A program made the translations under genes and the position numbers. The notes below the pieces were generated by a model. It saw nothing but the letters and a program-made list of their open reading frames with translations. It made no database searches and was not told where the DNA came from. From Jimgerdemannia flammicorona (taxonomy: Eukaryota; Mucoromycota; Endogonomycetes; Endogonales; Endogonaceae), in contig RBNI01000308.1 in NCBI GenBank assembly GCA_003990745.1, positions 1-33,973 of the forward strand: a stretch of DNA of 33,973 nucleotides, written 5' to 3'. Each line of letters opens with the position of its first letter. The first letter of the stretch is position 1. This document shows, in pieces, positions 21,531 through 30,760 of the stretch.

Positions 21531-21774
21531 GGTGGGTTGGTTGAGGGCCTCAGGGCAGGTGACATCATCAGTTGGTGGAAGGGATCTGTAAACAGAGTGG
21601 TGGGCAGGTGGCAATGGTGAATGACAAAGTGATCTTTCATTGTAAGAGGGTGGGGGAGATGGGGGGCCCCCCTAGGGGGATTGGGTAGGAGTGGGCACAG
21701 TGTATTATATAGAGGATAGACAAAGTATTAATAAAGACAGGAGTCCAAGTGACTATAAAAAAAAAAAAAAAAAA
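21531..21774 (+). other. LINE B 3' UTR and poly(A)
   Basis: About 225 bp of G-rich sequence contains AATAAA at 21730 and ends in a run of about 18 A (21757-21774). The run directly abuts the target-site duplication, as expected for target-primed reverse transcription. Confidence 0.8.
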
Positions 21775-21790
21775 ATCAATCTCAACAATA
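21775..21790. repeat. LINE B target-site duplication, right copy
   Basis: ATCAATCTCAACAATA follows the poly(A); see the left copy at 14296-14311. Two of 16 bases differ. Confidence 0.85.
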
Positions 21791-22900
21791 GAACCTTTAC
21801 CACAACCTCTTGTGGAATTGGAAGTAGCTCCTTCAAGAATACCTAGATTCATTCCACTTCATCCAAGGTCCAGAACACTATCCTCAGGATACCCAAGCAT
21901 CTTCATTTCCAGTAACAGCTCTGAAAGTGAATCAGAATCAGAAGAAAGTAATAACAAAATGGCCACCACTTTACCAATCTTCACAGTATACCCAGAGGAA
22001 GACCCTAGAGAATTTCTTGATGGAATTGAAGGAATTTCAGACCTGAGGAATCTCTCAGATGAAATAAAAATCGCCATTTATAAGGCTCAACTCAGAGAAC
22101 CAGTCAGAGGGATTTTTCATTGAACAGTAAACAATCCTGATTCAGAACTGGCAAGACAGATATAAGCACTAATGTCTTATGAGTTAGAATATGAGATCAT
22201 GGTCCACTGGCTCATTGAAAAGTATGCAGGAAATGAAACCTACCACAAGGCTCAAGAATCTATCATGGAGATGAAGATGAACCTCAGAGAATCACCCAGG
22301 GCCTTCTTCACAAGAATCCAGAAGAGAATGTATACTGCCGAGTTCAATGCCACCAACCAGGACATCATAGGTCCAATGACCTTCATGAATGGAATTCCCC
22401 CAAACATTGCTCAGTATGTTTGCACCCTAGGTATTAGAAGGTCTGAAGAGCAAATAGATGCAGCCCAAGGATTCTTTGATATCAGACAAGGAACTACCTG
22501 GAGTAATTATGACAGGAAACAAGATAAGAAGACATTCTGGTCAAAGCCCTACAAGGACTCCTTCAAGGACAAGAAAGATCTGAAGAAAGAAGGCCAGCCA
22601 AGGAAGGAAAGAAGGATAGAAGTGAAATCCAAGACCTCAGCTCCAAATTGGACTGATTGGTTGGACAAATTGAAAAACTCACCACATTTGAAAATTGGAG
22701 TTACCAAGACAATAGAGGATACCCACCACAGAGGAGTCAAGGTTATCCACTCAGAGATAACAGGAGTTATCAGCAAGAAGAAAGAAGATATCCTGTCCAA
22801 GACAGAGCTCAAGTCCAATGCTTCCACTGTAGACAATTCAGACACTATGCTACTGAATGTAACAACAAAAGGAGTGACTGAAGGGACTCAGAACCACTAA
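21791..22900 (+). pseudogene. Gypsy B gag: capsid and CCHC nucleocapsid
   Basis: The frame of the first gag fragment resumes here (EPLPQPLVELEVA), with a Ser/Glu-rich stretch, then PEEDPREFLDGIEG (start of the capsid domain, about 21990), ESPRAFFTRIQKRMYT (about 22285) and NIAQYVCTLGIRRSEEQ. Near 22535 a small deletion relative to Gypsy A shifts the frame. The original reading continues in the frame of 22657-22881 (QIEKLTTFENWSYQDNRGY) and ends with the zinc knuckle CFHCRQFRHYATEC at 22819-22860, spacing C-x2-C-x4-H-x4-C. Stops at 22122 and 22165 interrupt it. Gag would form the particle and bind the RNA. Confidence 0.88.
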
Positions 22901-23439
22901 ACCGAAGGAATGACACTCAGTACAAGAAGACTGAAGCCCATCCTGTTGAAGATTTTAAGGAAGTAAGCAACAGTAAAGACTACAGTGATCTAGACTTTAC
23001 CCTACCAAGATTACAACTCAGAAAACAGTCTACCCAGTAGAGAAAAGTAAGAGACCTGTAGGAAGGCCATCCAGAAACATCAGCAGAAGAACTATCCAAG
23101 AGGAAGATGAAGAACATGAGGAAGAATAAGTCGAAACATCTCCCCAAACCCCCTCACCTTTTGTCCCTGAGATAAATGAGTTGCCACCAGAAGATGAAGA
23201 AATGAAACAAGAAGAATGGGAACCTGCTACCCTAAAGACCATACCTAGAGACATTTACAATAAAGCCTGGTAGAAAATTCAAGAGGCTAAGATGGAAGTC
23301 CCTCTCCTGCAGTTCCTATAACTGACACCAGCTAGAGTTCAAAACAAATTGCTAAGAACAACCAGGTCCAGCATGGCCAAGTTCCAATCCCACAGCAAGA
23401 ACCAGTTCCCATTCCTGTCCAAGCAGCCAAAAGACATGT
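22901..23439 (+). other. Gypsy B gag-protease linker, degenerate
   Basis: Glu/Pro-rich coding remnant in several frames (for example EEDEEHEEE and PPEDEEMKQEEWEP). It aligns with Gypsy A 7330-6740. No domain recognised. Confidence 0.5.
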
Positions 23440-23718
23440 CAGCACCTACCTACATAGAGATATTAGAGGACAAAAAGTGAAGATTCTCATTGACATAGGA
23501 GCAGCTGTCTGTGTTATTGCTAAGTGATTCTTGGACACCCTCCAATGGCCCATTGATGGATCATCCAACCCCAGCATCATAGTAGCAGATGGAGCCTGAA
23601 CTCAACCCCTTGGAGAAGTATGAAATATCACTATCTCCCTTAGACACATTTAATTCTCCATCCCCAAAGCTGTTATCACTGAAGCTATCATCTATGACAT
23701 AATTCTTGGTGCCAACTA
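23440..23718 (+). pseudogene. Gypsy B aspartic protease remnant
   Basis: The frame reads YLHRDIRGQKVKILIDIGAA and CVIAK, then a stop, DTLQWPIDGSSN, IIVADGA, and IIYDIILGAN. The active-site triad should be DTG; here it is DIG (GAC ATA GGA at 23492-23500), which fits ACA to ATA. Gypsy A keeps DTG. Flap and C-terminal blocks (SIPKAVITEAI, ILGAN) are recognisable. In-frame stops at former CAA, CGA and TGG codons confirm loss. The protease would have cut Gag-Pol. Confidence 0.8.
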
Positions 23719-23719
23719 G

Positions 23720-24303
23720 ATGAAGAAAATGAATGCAGTTGTTGACATTGGCCAACAAGTACTCAAGTTTGACTACCAAGGCAAGAAGTATAGAGTTAAG
23801 GTGACCAGCTATGAGCAATCAAAGAAAAAGAAGAAGGTCACTATTCAGGAAGAATATGCCAGCAGTAAAGAGTCTACCACAGAGGATGAAGAAGAATCTG
23901 AAGATGGAAATGATCCCAGACTCAACCCCTGAATTAACCTGGTGGATGATAGACCAGAGAACAATGTATGGGCTAAGAACACTGTCCCTATCACCATTGG
24001 AGCCATTGCAGGAGAAATCAAAAGATGCCCTTACTATCTCAAGAGACACAAGTGTCCCAAGCATTTCTTCAAGATCATGGGAATAAAGAAATCACCTGGC
24101 AAAGCCTGCTCAGAGTGGAGAAGAAAGAAGAAGAAATGCAGATATGTTCCAGAAATACCTGCAACCAAAGCTGCAGAAGTACAAGCAATTTGGGGTCAAG
24201 AATCATCTGAGAAAGACGAAACTTCTGACCAAGAAGTTCCTGAACAAGAAGTACCTGAAGAAGAAGAGGTCCCTGAACTCATTCTCTGGGATGACTCTCA
24301 CTA
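23720..24303 (+). pseudogene. Gypsy B pol: acidic/basic Cys-rich domain
   Basis: This follows the protease. It reads MKKMNAVVDIGQQVL, a Lys patch, a Ser/Glu stretch (ESTTEDEEESEDG), then the conserved block NVWAKNTVPITIGAIAGEIK, then the Cys-rich module (24026-24139). In this copy the module reads CPYY...KCPKH...ACSEW...KKKKC. The second Cys is Tyr and the fifth is Trp; the other four positions remain. An acidic Glu-rich tail follows (EVPEEEEVPELI). Gypsy A has the intact cysteines. Nothing known to me matches the whole module; a nucleic-acid-binding role is only inferred. Confidence 0.7.
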
Positions 24304-24949
24304 GACACCACCTGAAGACAATGACTCTTGGAATACAGAAGAAGGACCCAGTATAATCACCATTATCCCCAAGAAAGAAACTCACCAAGAAAAAGCTTTT
24401 TGGCTAGAAAGATATCTACACCAAATGGTCTTTCACTCTCCCTGAGACTACAGCTATCAGTGCCATTTACTAGACCAATAAGAGAGATAGAGACCCAGAG
24501 ACCAGAACCCCTGAATACACTTGCACAGTCAACTATCTTCTAAGAAGTTACCACAAAGTTGCAAAGCTGATTCAGGGGACAAGGCTTCTTCACCTGGACA
24601 GAAATATATCCTCATCTACTCTTCTACCCACTTATGACCAGGATGGGTACTGATTCCCAAAATAATAAGAGATCAACAACTGATAACACCATTTCCAAGC
24701 AATGGAATATTGTAACGATAGAAGACACCCAGACTGCCAAGACTGCAGTGCAGGCATCAGAAGATCCATCTTAGTTGTGATGTTGCAGTCCACACTTTGA
24801 AGAGAGGAGATAACTGAAACCAGATCCAAAAAAGTCAGACCAAAAAGCCAGAAAGTAGAATTCTCAAGATCTATGATTTAGGAGAGAACATCCTAGCTCT
24901 CATCAGACATGCAACCCACCAAGGATAGGCAGAAGATATCACCAACTTC
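24304..24949 (+). other. Gypsy B linker upstream of dUTPase, degenerate
   Basis: Coding remnant with several stops; the first half aligns with Gypsy A 5880-5615, where LINE A inserted. Readable parts include KIYDLGENILALIRHATHQG just before the dUTPase. No domain recognised. Confidence 0.5.
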
Positions 24950-25624
24950 ATGGAAGCCCTAGACCCTACAGGAAGAAGAGGAATCAACTATCTCCAAGAC
25001 CCCTCTACTGGAGCCAGATGGCCACACCTGAACCTTAGAGCTTGGAGCCTCTCTGCTAGTGGAGCCTCAGCTTTAGGAAAGCCCGAACTCAGCAAGGATA
25101 TTGCCCAGTATGCCCTGCTGCACCCCAAGGCCAAATCTCTGACCAAAGCCCATCCAGAGAATATAGGATATGATCTTCACAGCCTGGAGGACAAATCTAT
25201 CAAGCCCAGAAAAACCTTCATAATCAGAACTAGATTAGCCATGCAGTCACCTCAAGAATCTTACATCCAACTGACTTCAAGGTCCAGACTTGCCAGATAA
25301 GGAATAACTGTGGAAGGAGGAACCATTGACCTAGGATATATAGGTGAAATCAAGGGTATCTTATACAACAGCAGTGCAGAATGGCATTGAATTATTAGAG
25401 GACAGAAGATTGCCTAAGTGGTCTTCATAAAGGTCAAGACCCCACAGTTACAAGAAGTCTCTGAACTAACTGAAGGAACAAGACAAGCCAAGGGATTTGG
25501 AAGTTCTGACAGGAAGGAAGTACATCACCTCCAAGTCAACCACCTCAAAAGGAATGTTCCCCAGCAAGTACACCAGCAACCAGTCAGACTGTACAAGAAT
25601 CTTATCCTGGAGTCCAGAGAATAA
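24950..25624 (+). pseudogene. dUTPase domain within Gypsy B pol
   Basis: A single frame with three stops carries the five motifs of the trimeric dUTPase family in order. Motif 1 is GYDLHS at 25166. Motif 2 is SRSRLA at 25277-25294 (family PRSGLA). Motif 3 is GTIDLGYIGEIKG near 25319-25360, with the catalytic Asp at 25328-25330. Motif 4 is RGQKIA-stop-VV near 25397-25420 (family GDRIAQLV). Motif 5 is KGFGSSD at 25490-25510. Motif spacing fits the family. The stops at 25298, 25388 and 25415 fit CAA or CGA change. dUTPase converts dUTP to dUMP and limits uracil in cDNA. It sits between protease and RT; a preceding segment (KPELSKDIAQY) has no assigned domain. Inactive here. Confidence 0.85.
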
Positions 25625-25979
25625 ACAATCTTTGTAATCTTTGCACCACCTGATCCCAGAAATCTTTTCTTTGAACCCAAGGAAGATATTCCCCACCTGG
25701 ACATAGAGGGACACACATTTCCTGACAAGATAAATTCAGTACACTCTCAAGCAACCAACCAAAGTTGGGAAACCATCATCTTGCCAAAAGTAACCATCAT
25801 AGGATACCTGGTACCATTTCTCAACTGAACTCATAGGGAAGTTTATGAACTAAACCTATCAGGAAATGGAAAAAGGTCCCAGAAGAAAGGAAAGGCCCCT
25901 CTGCGACCCAGGAGCCAGTGAAGCCTTCCACCAACATTGGAGAAGAATTGACACCTCAACAACAACAATAACTAGTAGA
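25625..25979 (+). other. Gypsy B linker between dUTPase and RT
   Basis: The dUTPase frame continues as TIFVIFAPPDPRN and KVTIIGYLVPFLN, then the frame changes and the RT frame begins. Two stops and one shift are visible. No domain is recognised; a small beta-rich segment upstream of RT is common in Gypsy pol. Confidence 0.45.
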
Positions 25980-27333
25980 ACTTCTCAACAAATATCAAAA
26001 TATCTTCACTACCAATTATGGAAACCTACTATACAATCCATTATATCACCACAGCATAAATACAGGAAATGCAACACCCATCCAGCAGAAACCCTATAGA
26101 ATACCCCATCACTTGAAGATGTTCATAAAGGAGCATATTCAAGAACTCTTAGACAATGGAGTCATCCGACCCTCTACCAGCCCCTGGGCCAGCCCTATAC
26201 TTATCATACCAAAGATGAGAGGATGGAGACTCTGTGTGGATTACAGGAAACTCAATTCAGTCACTGAAAAAGATGCCTATCCTTTGCCCAGAATTGATGA
26301 CCTTTTGGATCAGTTACAAGATACCAGATACTTCAGCAGTATGGATCTTTTCACAGAATTTCATGAGATCTCCATAGACCCAAAAGACATTCAAAAGACA
26401 GCCTTCCTTGCTCTAGGAAAACTGTTTGAGTACCTCCAAATACCCTTTGGACTTTGCAATGCACCCCCCACCTTCCAGAGGATGATTAATTCAGTCTATG
26501 CTCCCTTGATCCACCACTACCTAATTGTATATATGGACAATTCTAATATTTATTCAGCAAATTTTGAAGAACACCTGCACTATCTAGAGGAATTCTTCAA
26601 ACTCACCTACAAAAACCACTTGAGACTGAATGCGAAGAAATGCTATTTTGGGAAACAGAAACTCGAATTTCTTGGATTCATAGTTTTGAAAGAAGGAATC
26701 CACACAGATCCTAAGAAAACTGAGAAGATCAACAATTGGCCAGTACTCAAGATCCTGAAGGAAATACTATCATTCCTGATGCTACTATTCTACTACAGAA
26801 GGTTTATCAAGGATTTCGCCCAAATTGCTGCCCCAATCTAAATCCTTCTCAAGAAAGGAGTACCATTTAAATGGACAGAATCACAAGAAAAAGCCTTCAA
26901 AGAACTCAAGAACTACATGACTACAGTACTAATCCTTGTGCACCACAATCTACAGAAGCCATTCTTCTTATATACAAATGCTTCTAAAGATGGCCTCAGA
27001 GCAGTTCTAGCCCAAGAAGGACCCAATCAATAGTACTATGTGATAGCTTATACAAGTAGAGCTACCAATCAGCAGCAGATGAACTATGGTAGCACCAAAC
27101 TGAAATGTCTTACAGTCATATGGGTGGTCACTCTGTTCAAGCATTACCTCATCAGAAAAAGGTTCACCCTGATCACAGACCATGTAGCTCTCAAATGGCT
27201 ATTCAGACATAAGGAACTCACCAGAATTCTAGCCCGCTGGATTGTTATCCTTCAGGACTACAAAATTGCCATCATCTACAAAGCAGAAAAAGCCCACAAC
27301 AATGTTGATGCACTTTCCTGCCAACCCCAATGA
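25980..27333 (+). pseudogene. Gypsy B reverse transcriptase and RNase H
   Basis: RT begins about 25980 (LVELLNKYQNIF) and contains GVIRPSTSPWASPILII, LCVDYRKLNSVTEKDAYPLPRIDDLLDQL, FSSMDL with the first Asp, QIPFGLCNAPPTFQRM and the palm motif. The palm reads YMDN instead of YMDD (Asn 26539-26541), so the catalytic pair is lost. Connection: LEFLGFIVLKEGI. RNase H starts about 26870 with FLYTNASKDG, where the usual Asp is Asn (26977-26979), then AYTSRAT, TDHVALKWLF and NVDALSCQPQ at the end. Only two in-frame stops (26839, 27031) occur in this stretch, so RT is the best-kept part of the element. It would copy element RNA to cDNA. Confidence 0.92.
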
Positions 27334-28392
27334 ACCAGAAAGAGGGTGTCCTGAGGAACTACACCCTAAAGGAAGCTCCTCAAACTATCAAGACACAAGA
27401 AGATCTCATCTGAAAAGAACATCAGAAAGCTGACCAAGGACAGATAAGTACAGAAGACAAGATTCAAAAACTGTATCAACACTAGCCCCACCTCAGAACC
27501 CAAGTCTGAGACATCATCCAGAAATGTGATACTTGCCAGAAGTACCAAGGAAAGAAGAACTATCAAGCCCCTTTGCAACCAATTCCCCCACTCACTCACA
27601 TCTTTCAGAGATGGAGAGTAGATGTAATAGGACCTCTGCTAATAACACCAAAATGAAACAGATATATCTTAGTATTTGTTGAACACTTGACCAAATGGCC
27701 TGAAGTATACCCCATGGAGATTGCAGATGCCCTTTCTATTGTTGGACATTTTCATGACCTTGCCCTCTGATATGGACCCTCTGAAGAACTCATCTCTGAT
27801 AGAGGAACTGAATTTGTAAATAACATAATCTTAAGTTATGTATGAATTCATAGGATCCACCTGAAACGAATCACCTCTTATCATCCTCAAACCAATGGAA
27901 TGATCAAAAGAATGAACCAGACCATCAAGAAAGAACTTGTCTGACTCAACCCTACCAATTGGGTTCTCTGCTTACCTGAGATCCTATGGGAAATCTGAAA
28001 TATCCCTGCTGCATCAATCAAACAAAAGCCCTTCAAAATGATGTTTGCTAAGAAGACCAGAACTGCTGACCATGAGAACCTCGAAAAGCTTCTTAAAAAA
28101 GGAGATCAGCTGTGAAATGAAGCCTGAATTCAGATTATCAAGGCCAAGGAAAGACAAAAGAAGTATTTTGACCAGAAACAGAAGAATCAGAAGATCAAGA
28201 TTGGCAATCAAGTCCTATTTTGGAGAAGCATGATAGAAACAAACTTTGCTACTAAACTGGAACTGAAATAGGAAAGACCATACCTTGTATACAATGTCAG
28301 AGTAACCAACATCTATATAAGAAGTATGGATGAATGTGTCTTGAGAACTCCAGTCTACATCAATTGCCTCAAGATATACCTGCACAAACCAT
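27334..28392 (+). pseudogene. Gypsy B integrase with GPY/F-like tail
   Basis: The frame has the zinc-binding Cys pair (IIQKCDTCQKYQG, 27510-27548). The DDE core has the first Asp in RWRVDVIGPL (27621-27623), the second in ELISDRGTEF (27798-27800), and the Glu position in HPQTNGMIKRMNQT. There Lys (27906-27908) replaces the catalytic Glu. LEKLLKKGDQ and IKIGNQVLFW follow, with the GPY/F-like KLELK-stop-ERPYLVYNV and PVYINCLKIYLHKP at the end. Several stops interrupt it (for example CGA to TGA). No chromodomain is seen after it. Integrase would insert the cDNA. Confidence 0.88.
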
Positions 28393-28882
28393 AACTCAGA
28401 GGATAGATCAATGCCTCCAGACCCTCATCCTCAGCTCTTTCCAAGCTCTACCAATTCCCCTGCCCCAGTTTTGCCAACTTGAAGAAACCCCTATACAATT
28501 GATCCAGAAGCATCAAGAGAACCTTGCCATTGTCCAGAGGTTGCTTCAGATCCACTATCTACAAGTCTTCTATAATGTTGGACAGCTATTGACAGAATAA
28601 CCTTATATAAGAAGCCTAGCCAGAATTACTCTCAGAGAAGCAAGAACTGCCAAATAAATCTACACCCTATATAATTGAAATATTGGAGCCCTGGTGCAGT
28701 CTCACTTCTACCTCAATGATATTCATCAGATGAATGAGACCACCTTTCAGAGTATTCTTCAACAAGTATACATCCTGCTTTCCAAAGAACAAGAAGATCC
28801 AGAGCTAGAATGGAGTGACCCAGATACAGACAATGAAGGTGATGGAACAGGCATAAATGCAGAAGATGCCTATGCTTATTAG
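28334..28882 (+). pseudogene. Gypsy B C-terminal ORF of unknown function
   Basis: This frame starts inside the integrase end (ATG 28334) and runs to 28882 with a few stops. It reads LQTLILSSFQALPIPLPQ, then QENLAIVQRLLQIHYLQVFYNVG. The 28694-28882 part reads FYLNDIHQMNETTFQSILQQVYILL and ends very acidic (EWSDPDTDNEGDGTGI). It is in the same frame throughout, different from the integrase frame, so either a frameshift fuses it to integrase or it is a separate ORF. Amphipathic helices and an acidic tail are visible; no domain recognised. Confidence 0.5.
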
Positions 28883-28890
28883 AATGATGA

Positions 28891-28923
28891 CTAAAGGATA
28901 GTCTGGGACAGACTACCCTTTAG
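28891..28923. promoter_or_regulatory. Hairpin upstream of the 3' polypurine tract
   Basis: CTAAAGGATAGTCTG, loop GGA, CAGACTACCCTTTAG: 15-base arms with one mismatch and a 3-base loop. It lies between the last ORF and the PPT. Confidence 0.75.
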
Positions 28924-28933
28924 TAGGGGCTGA
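28924..28933 (+). other. Polypurine tract region of Gypsy B
   Basis: The purine-rich TAGGGGCTGA region before the 3' LTR start (TGTGACA at 28934) is the expected plus-strand priming site. The pyrimidines in it mean it may be degraded. Confidence 0.5.
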
Positions 28934-30127
28934 TGTGACAATCCATAAAAATGCAGCATCTAAAAACTTAGCCAGATGATGCAAACATTAGTACAGTATA
29001 GTAACTAGCAACTATTGCTGCAGAAAATATATAAATAACCCAGATAGCTAAAGAAGGGAAAACCCCTGACAGTGGCTGTTACTCTGATAATAACTGTCAC
29101 CCTGACAGTAGCTGTCACCCTGACAGTGAATGTCACCCCATAAATAGCATTCTATAATTAGTCAAATAGCAACCAGGATAGTAACCACAATATATAAAAT
29201 ACCTCAGAGACAAGAGTTAATAAATCTCAGTTCTGAAATATAAAGCAAAAGATAAGCCTGCCTACTACACTTCAAGAGATATGTCTGCCAAAAGCCACTT
29301 GATCCAGGAAGGATTGCAAAACTTAGGAGAAATGCCTGCTCTACAGTCACTACTAGGAGATTGCAAGCTTTGCCTCTTTCCCACTCTGGTCCACTTTCCA
29401 TTACAAAGAACAAGTCTGTTTTGGTTCACTTGCAAGATAAGCCTGAAGAATCTGAGTTTGCTGCCCAAGTTCAAGAAAGAACTTCACAGCCTTTTGAGTA
29501 ATCTGCCACTTGAGAAATAAGTGCTATTTTCAAGTAATCTGCTAGTTTAAACCCACCACTCACAAAAGCCAGTCTATTAGATGCAACTTTGCAGTGAATC
29601 CATTTGTGCAAATGAAGCCAGTCCTTGACATAACTTGGTCAGCTACTATTTAAGAAAGTCTACTACATTTTATCTACCAATCTGCATTGTTCTATATCCT
29701 GTCTACTGATCTGCCACATTCTGCTACACTGCAACTTGTACCATTCAAGTAAACTGTACTTAAGAAATCTGCTGCATTAAGTTTACCATCAGAAAATGAA
29801 CTCAATCACCATCATACCAGTAATCTGATTCCCAGAGAACCTGCACTTTTAAGGAAATTAGCTAAAATTCACCATACACAAGATCACTGTATCACACAAA
29901 TTAGTTCGCCACCCAAGAAGAAAACCCATTCACACACAAAAGACCAACAACCCAAGAATGCCACCAAATTAGGAAGTCACATGCAAGAATTCTCCAGTTT
30001 GAATGTTATATTACTAGATACAATACCTGAACATTTTGTTGCTTTTGACAAAGTAACTGTGGGCTCAAGCCAATCTATGCAGCCATCTGACCTTGTAATT
30101 TGCCTCTATTGAGCCAGGCATGTTACA
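28934..30127 (+). repeat. Gypsy B 3' LTR
   Basis: It is 1194 bp from TGTGACAATCC to ATGTTACA, matching the 5' LTR over its whole length with scattered transitions. It keeps the canonical TG...CA ends that the 5' copy has lost. Confidence 0.93.
29066..29137 (+). repeat. 4 x 18-bp tandem repeat in Gypsy B 3' LTR
   Basis: Units are at 29066-29083, 29084-29101, 29102-29119 and 29120-29137, consensus CTGACAGTGGCTGTCACC. The third unit has the intact palindrome TGACAG-TAG-CTGTCA. Confidence 0.85.
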
Positions 30128-30584
30128 ATAGGAATATATAGAAAATAGTACTATATACTTAGAATATATTCCCATGAAGTATATAATTATAGACTCATTG
30201 ACAAAAGCCCTTCCAAAGCCAAAGTTTGAGCAATATACTAAAGGAATATATCTTATGAGCTATATACAAGAATTTGATTGATCATAGGACACTTTTTCAG
30301 ACTGTTAAAAGCCTCATACCACATCTCTTATCTATAAGAGAATTACATACATTACATTCTTCACATTCTTTACCTATGAGTGGATATTTCAGATATTTTG
30401 AATATTTTGGAATACTTTTTGATCTATAAAAATTCCTTAGATATAGGATTTCTAGTTCTTTGGGTTATATGTAGTTCTAGGTTTTTATATGCATTATATA
30501 TTGCTTTTTATTCTAGTTTGCATTCTTTTTATTTGGGTATATGTTGTATTCTTTTTTTTGGTTACATATCTCATTGAGCAGGAG
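30128..30584 (+). pseudogene. Copia RNase H end, then 3' untranslated sequence
   Basis: After the ATAG duplicate the Copia frame resumes: EYIENSTIYLEYIPMKYIII, then DSLTKALPKPKFEQYTKG, the standard Copia C-terminus, ending MSYIQEFD with a stop near 30279. About 300 bp of T-rich non-coding sequence follows up to a purine stretch GAGCAGGAG (30576-30584), a likely polypurine tract. Confidence 0.8.
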
Positions 30585-30760
30585 TATTGGAATAGCAACT
30601 CAATATGTCAGCATGTGACCTCATCAGATTTATATTATTCATAAAATACATAACCTATACAACTTCAATAAAAATACTCCTCTCTTTACAATATTAATGC
30701 TTTGTTTAAATCTCTCATAGCTATTCAAAGTTCTTAGCTCAGTTCATATATTGGCTAACT
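30585..30760 (+). repeat. Copia 3' LTR, end approximate
   Basis: TATTGGAATAGCAACTC after the purine tract resembles the usual Copia LTR start TGTTGGAATA. GTGACCTCATCA and TTCAATAAAAATACTCC follow. The 5' LTR is absent from the window, so the right boundary near TTGGCTAAC is only estimated. Confidence 0.55.

Larger units (their letters stand above)
14312..21774 (+). mobile_element. LINE B: Tad1/L1-like non-LTR retrotransposon, interrupted by Tc1-like element
   Basis: It begins ACATTCAGGTGACAC as LINE A does, carries ORF1 and ORF2, and ends in a run of about 18 A. A 16-bp imperfect target duplication flanks it. It appears full length: 7463 bp with the Tc1 insert, about 5875 bp without. It inserted into Gypsy B gag in the same orientation as that element. 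GC content is near 50 percent, yet I count only about 7 CpG dinucleotides in the whole element. The ORFs are better preserved than those of LINE A although CpG is almost gone. Confidence 0.92.
12758..30127 (+). mobile_element. Gypsy B: complete but dead Ty3/Gypsy retrotransposon with dUTPase
   Basis: LTRs of 1195 and 1194 bp (TGTGACA...TGTTACA) bound the element, which is flanked by ATAG. Without its LINE B and Tc1 inserts it is about 9.9 kb. The order is LTR, PBS region, gag with CCHC knuckle, aspartic protease, Cys-rich linker, dUTPase, RT, RNase H, integrase, GPY/F-like tail, an acidic C-terminal ORF, a hairpin, PPT, LTR. RT before integrase makes it Ty3/Gypsy. No chromodomain was recognised. 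It inserted into the Copia RNase H. The two LTRs differ at roughly one base in ten by eye, mostly transitions. Active-site changes in four enzymes show it is inactive. Confidence 0.92.

Noticed and set aside
23030..23254. Minus-strand Ser-rich ORF in Gypsy B
   Set aside because: Antisense of the Glu-rich gag-protease linker.
29204..29520. ORFs in both strands of the Gypsy B 3' LTR (also 12944-13436 in the 5' LTR)
   Set aside because: LTR sequence; the equivalent ORFs are not kept as conserved frames between the LTR copies and have no known domain.
30380..30577. 65-codon hydrophobic ORF near the Copia 3' end
   Set aside because: It lies in T-rich 3' untranslated sequence after the Copia stop; no start context or homology, T-richness explains the hydrophobicity.
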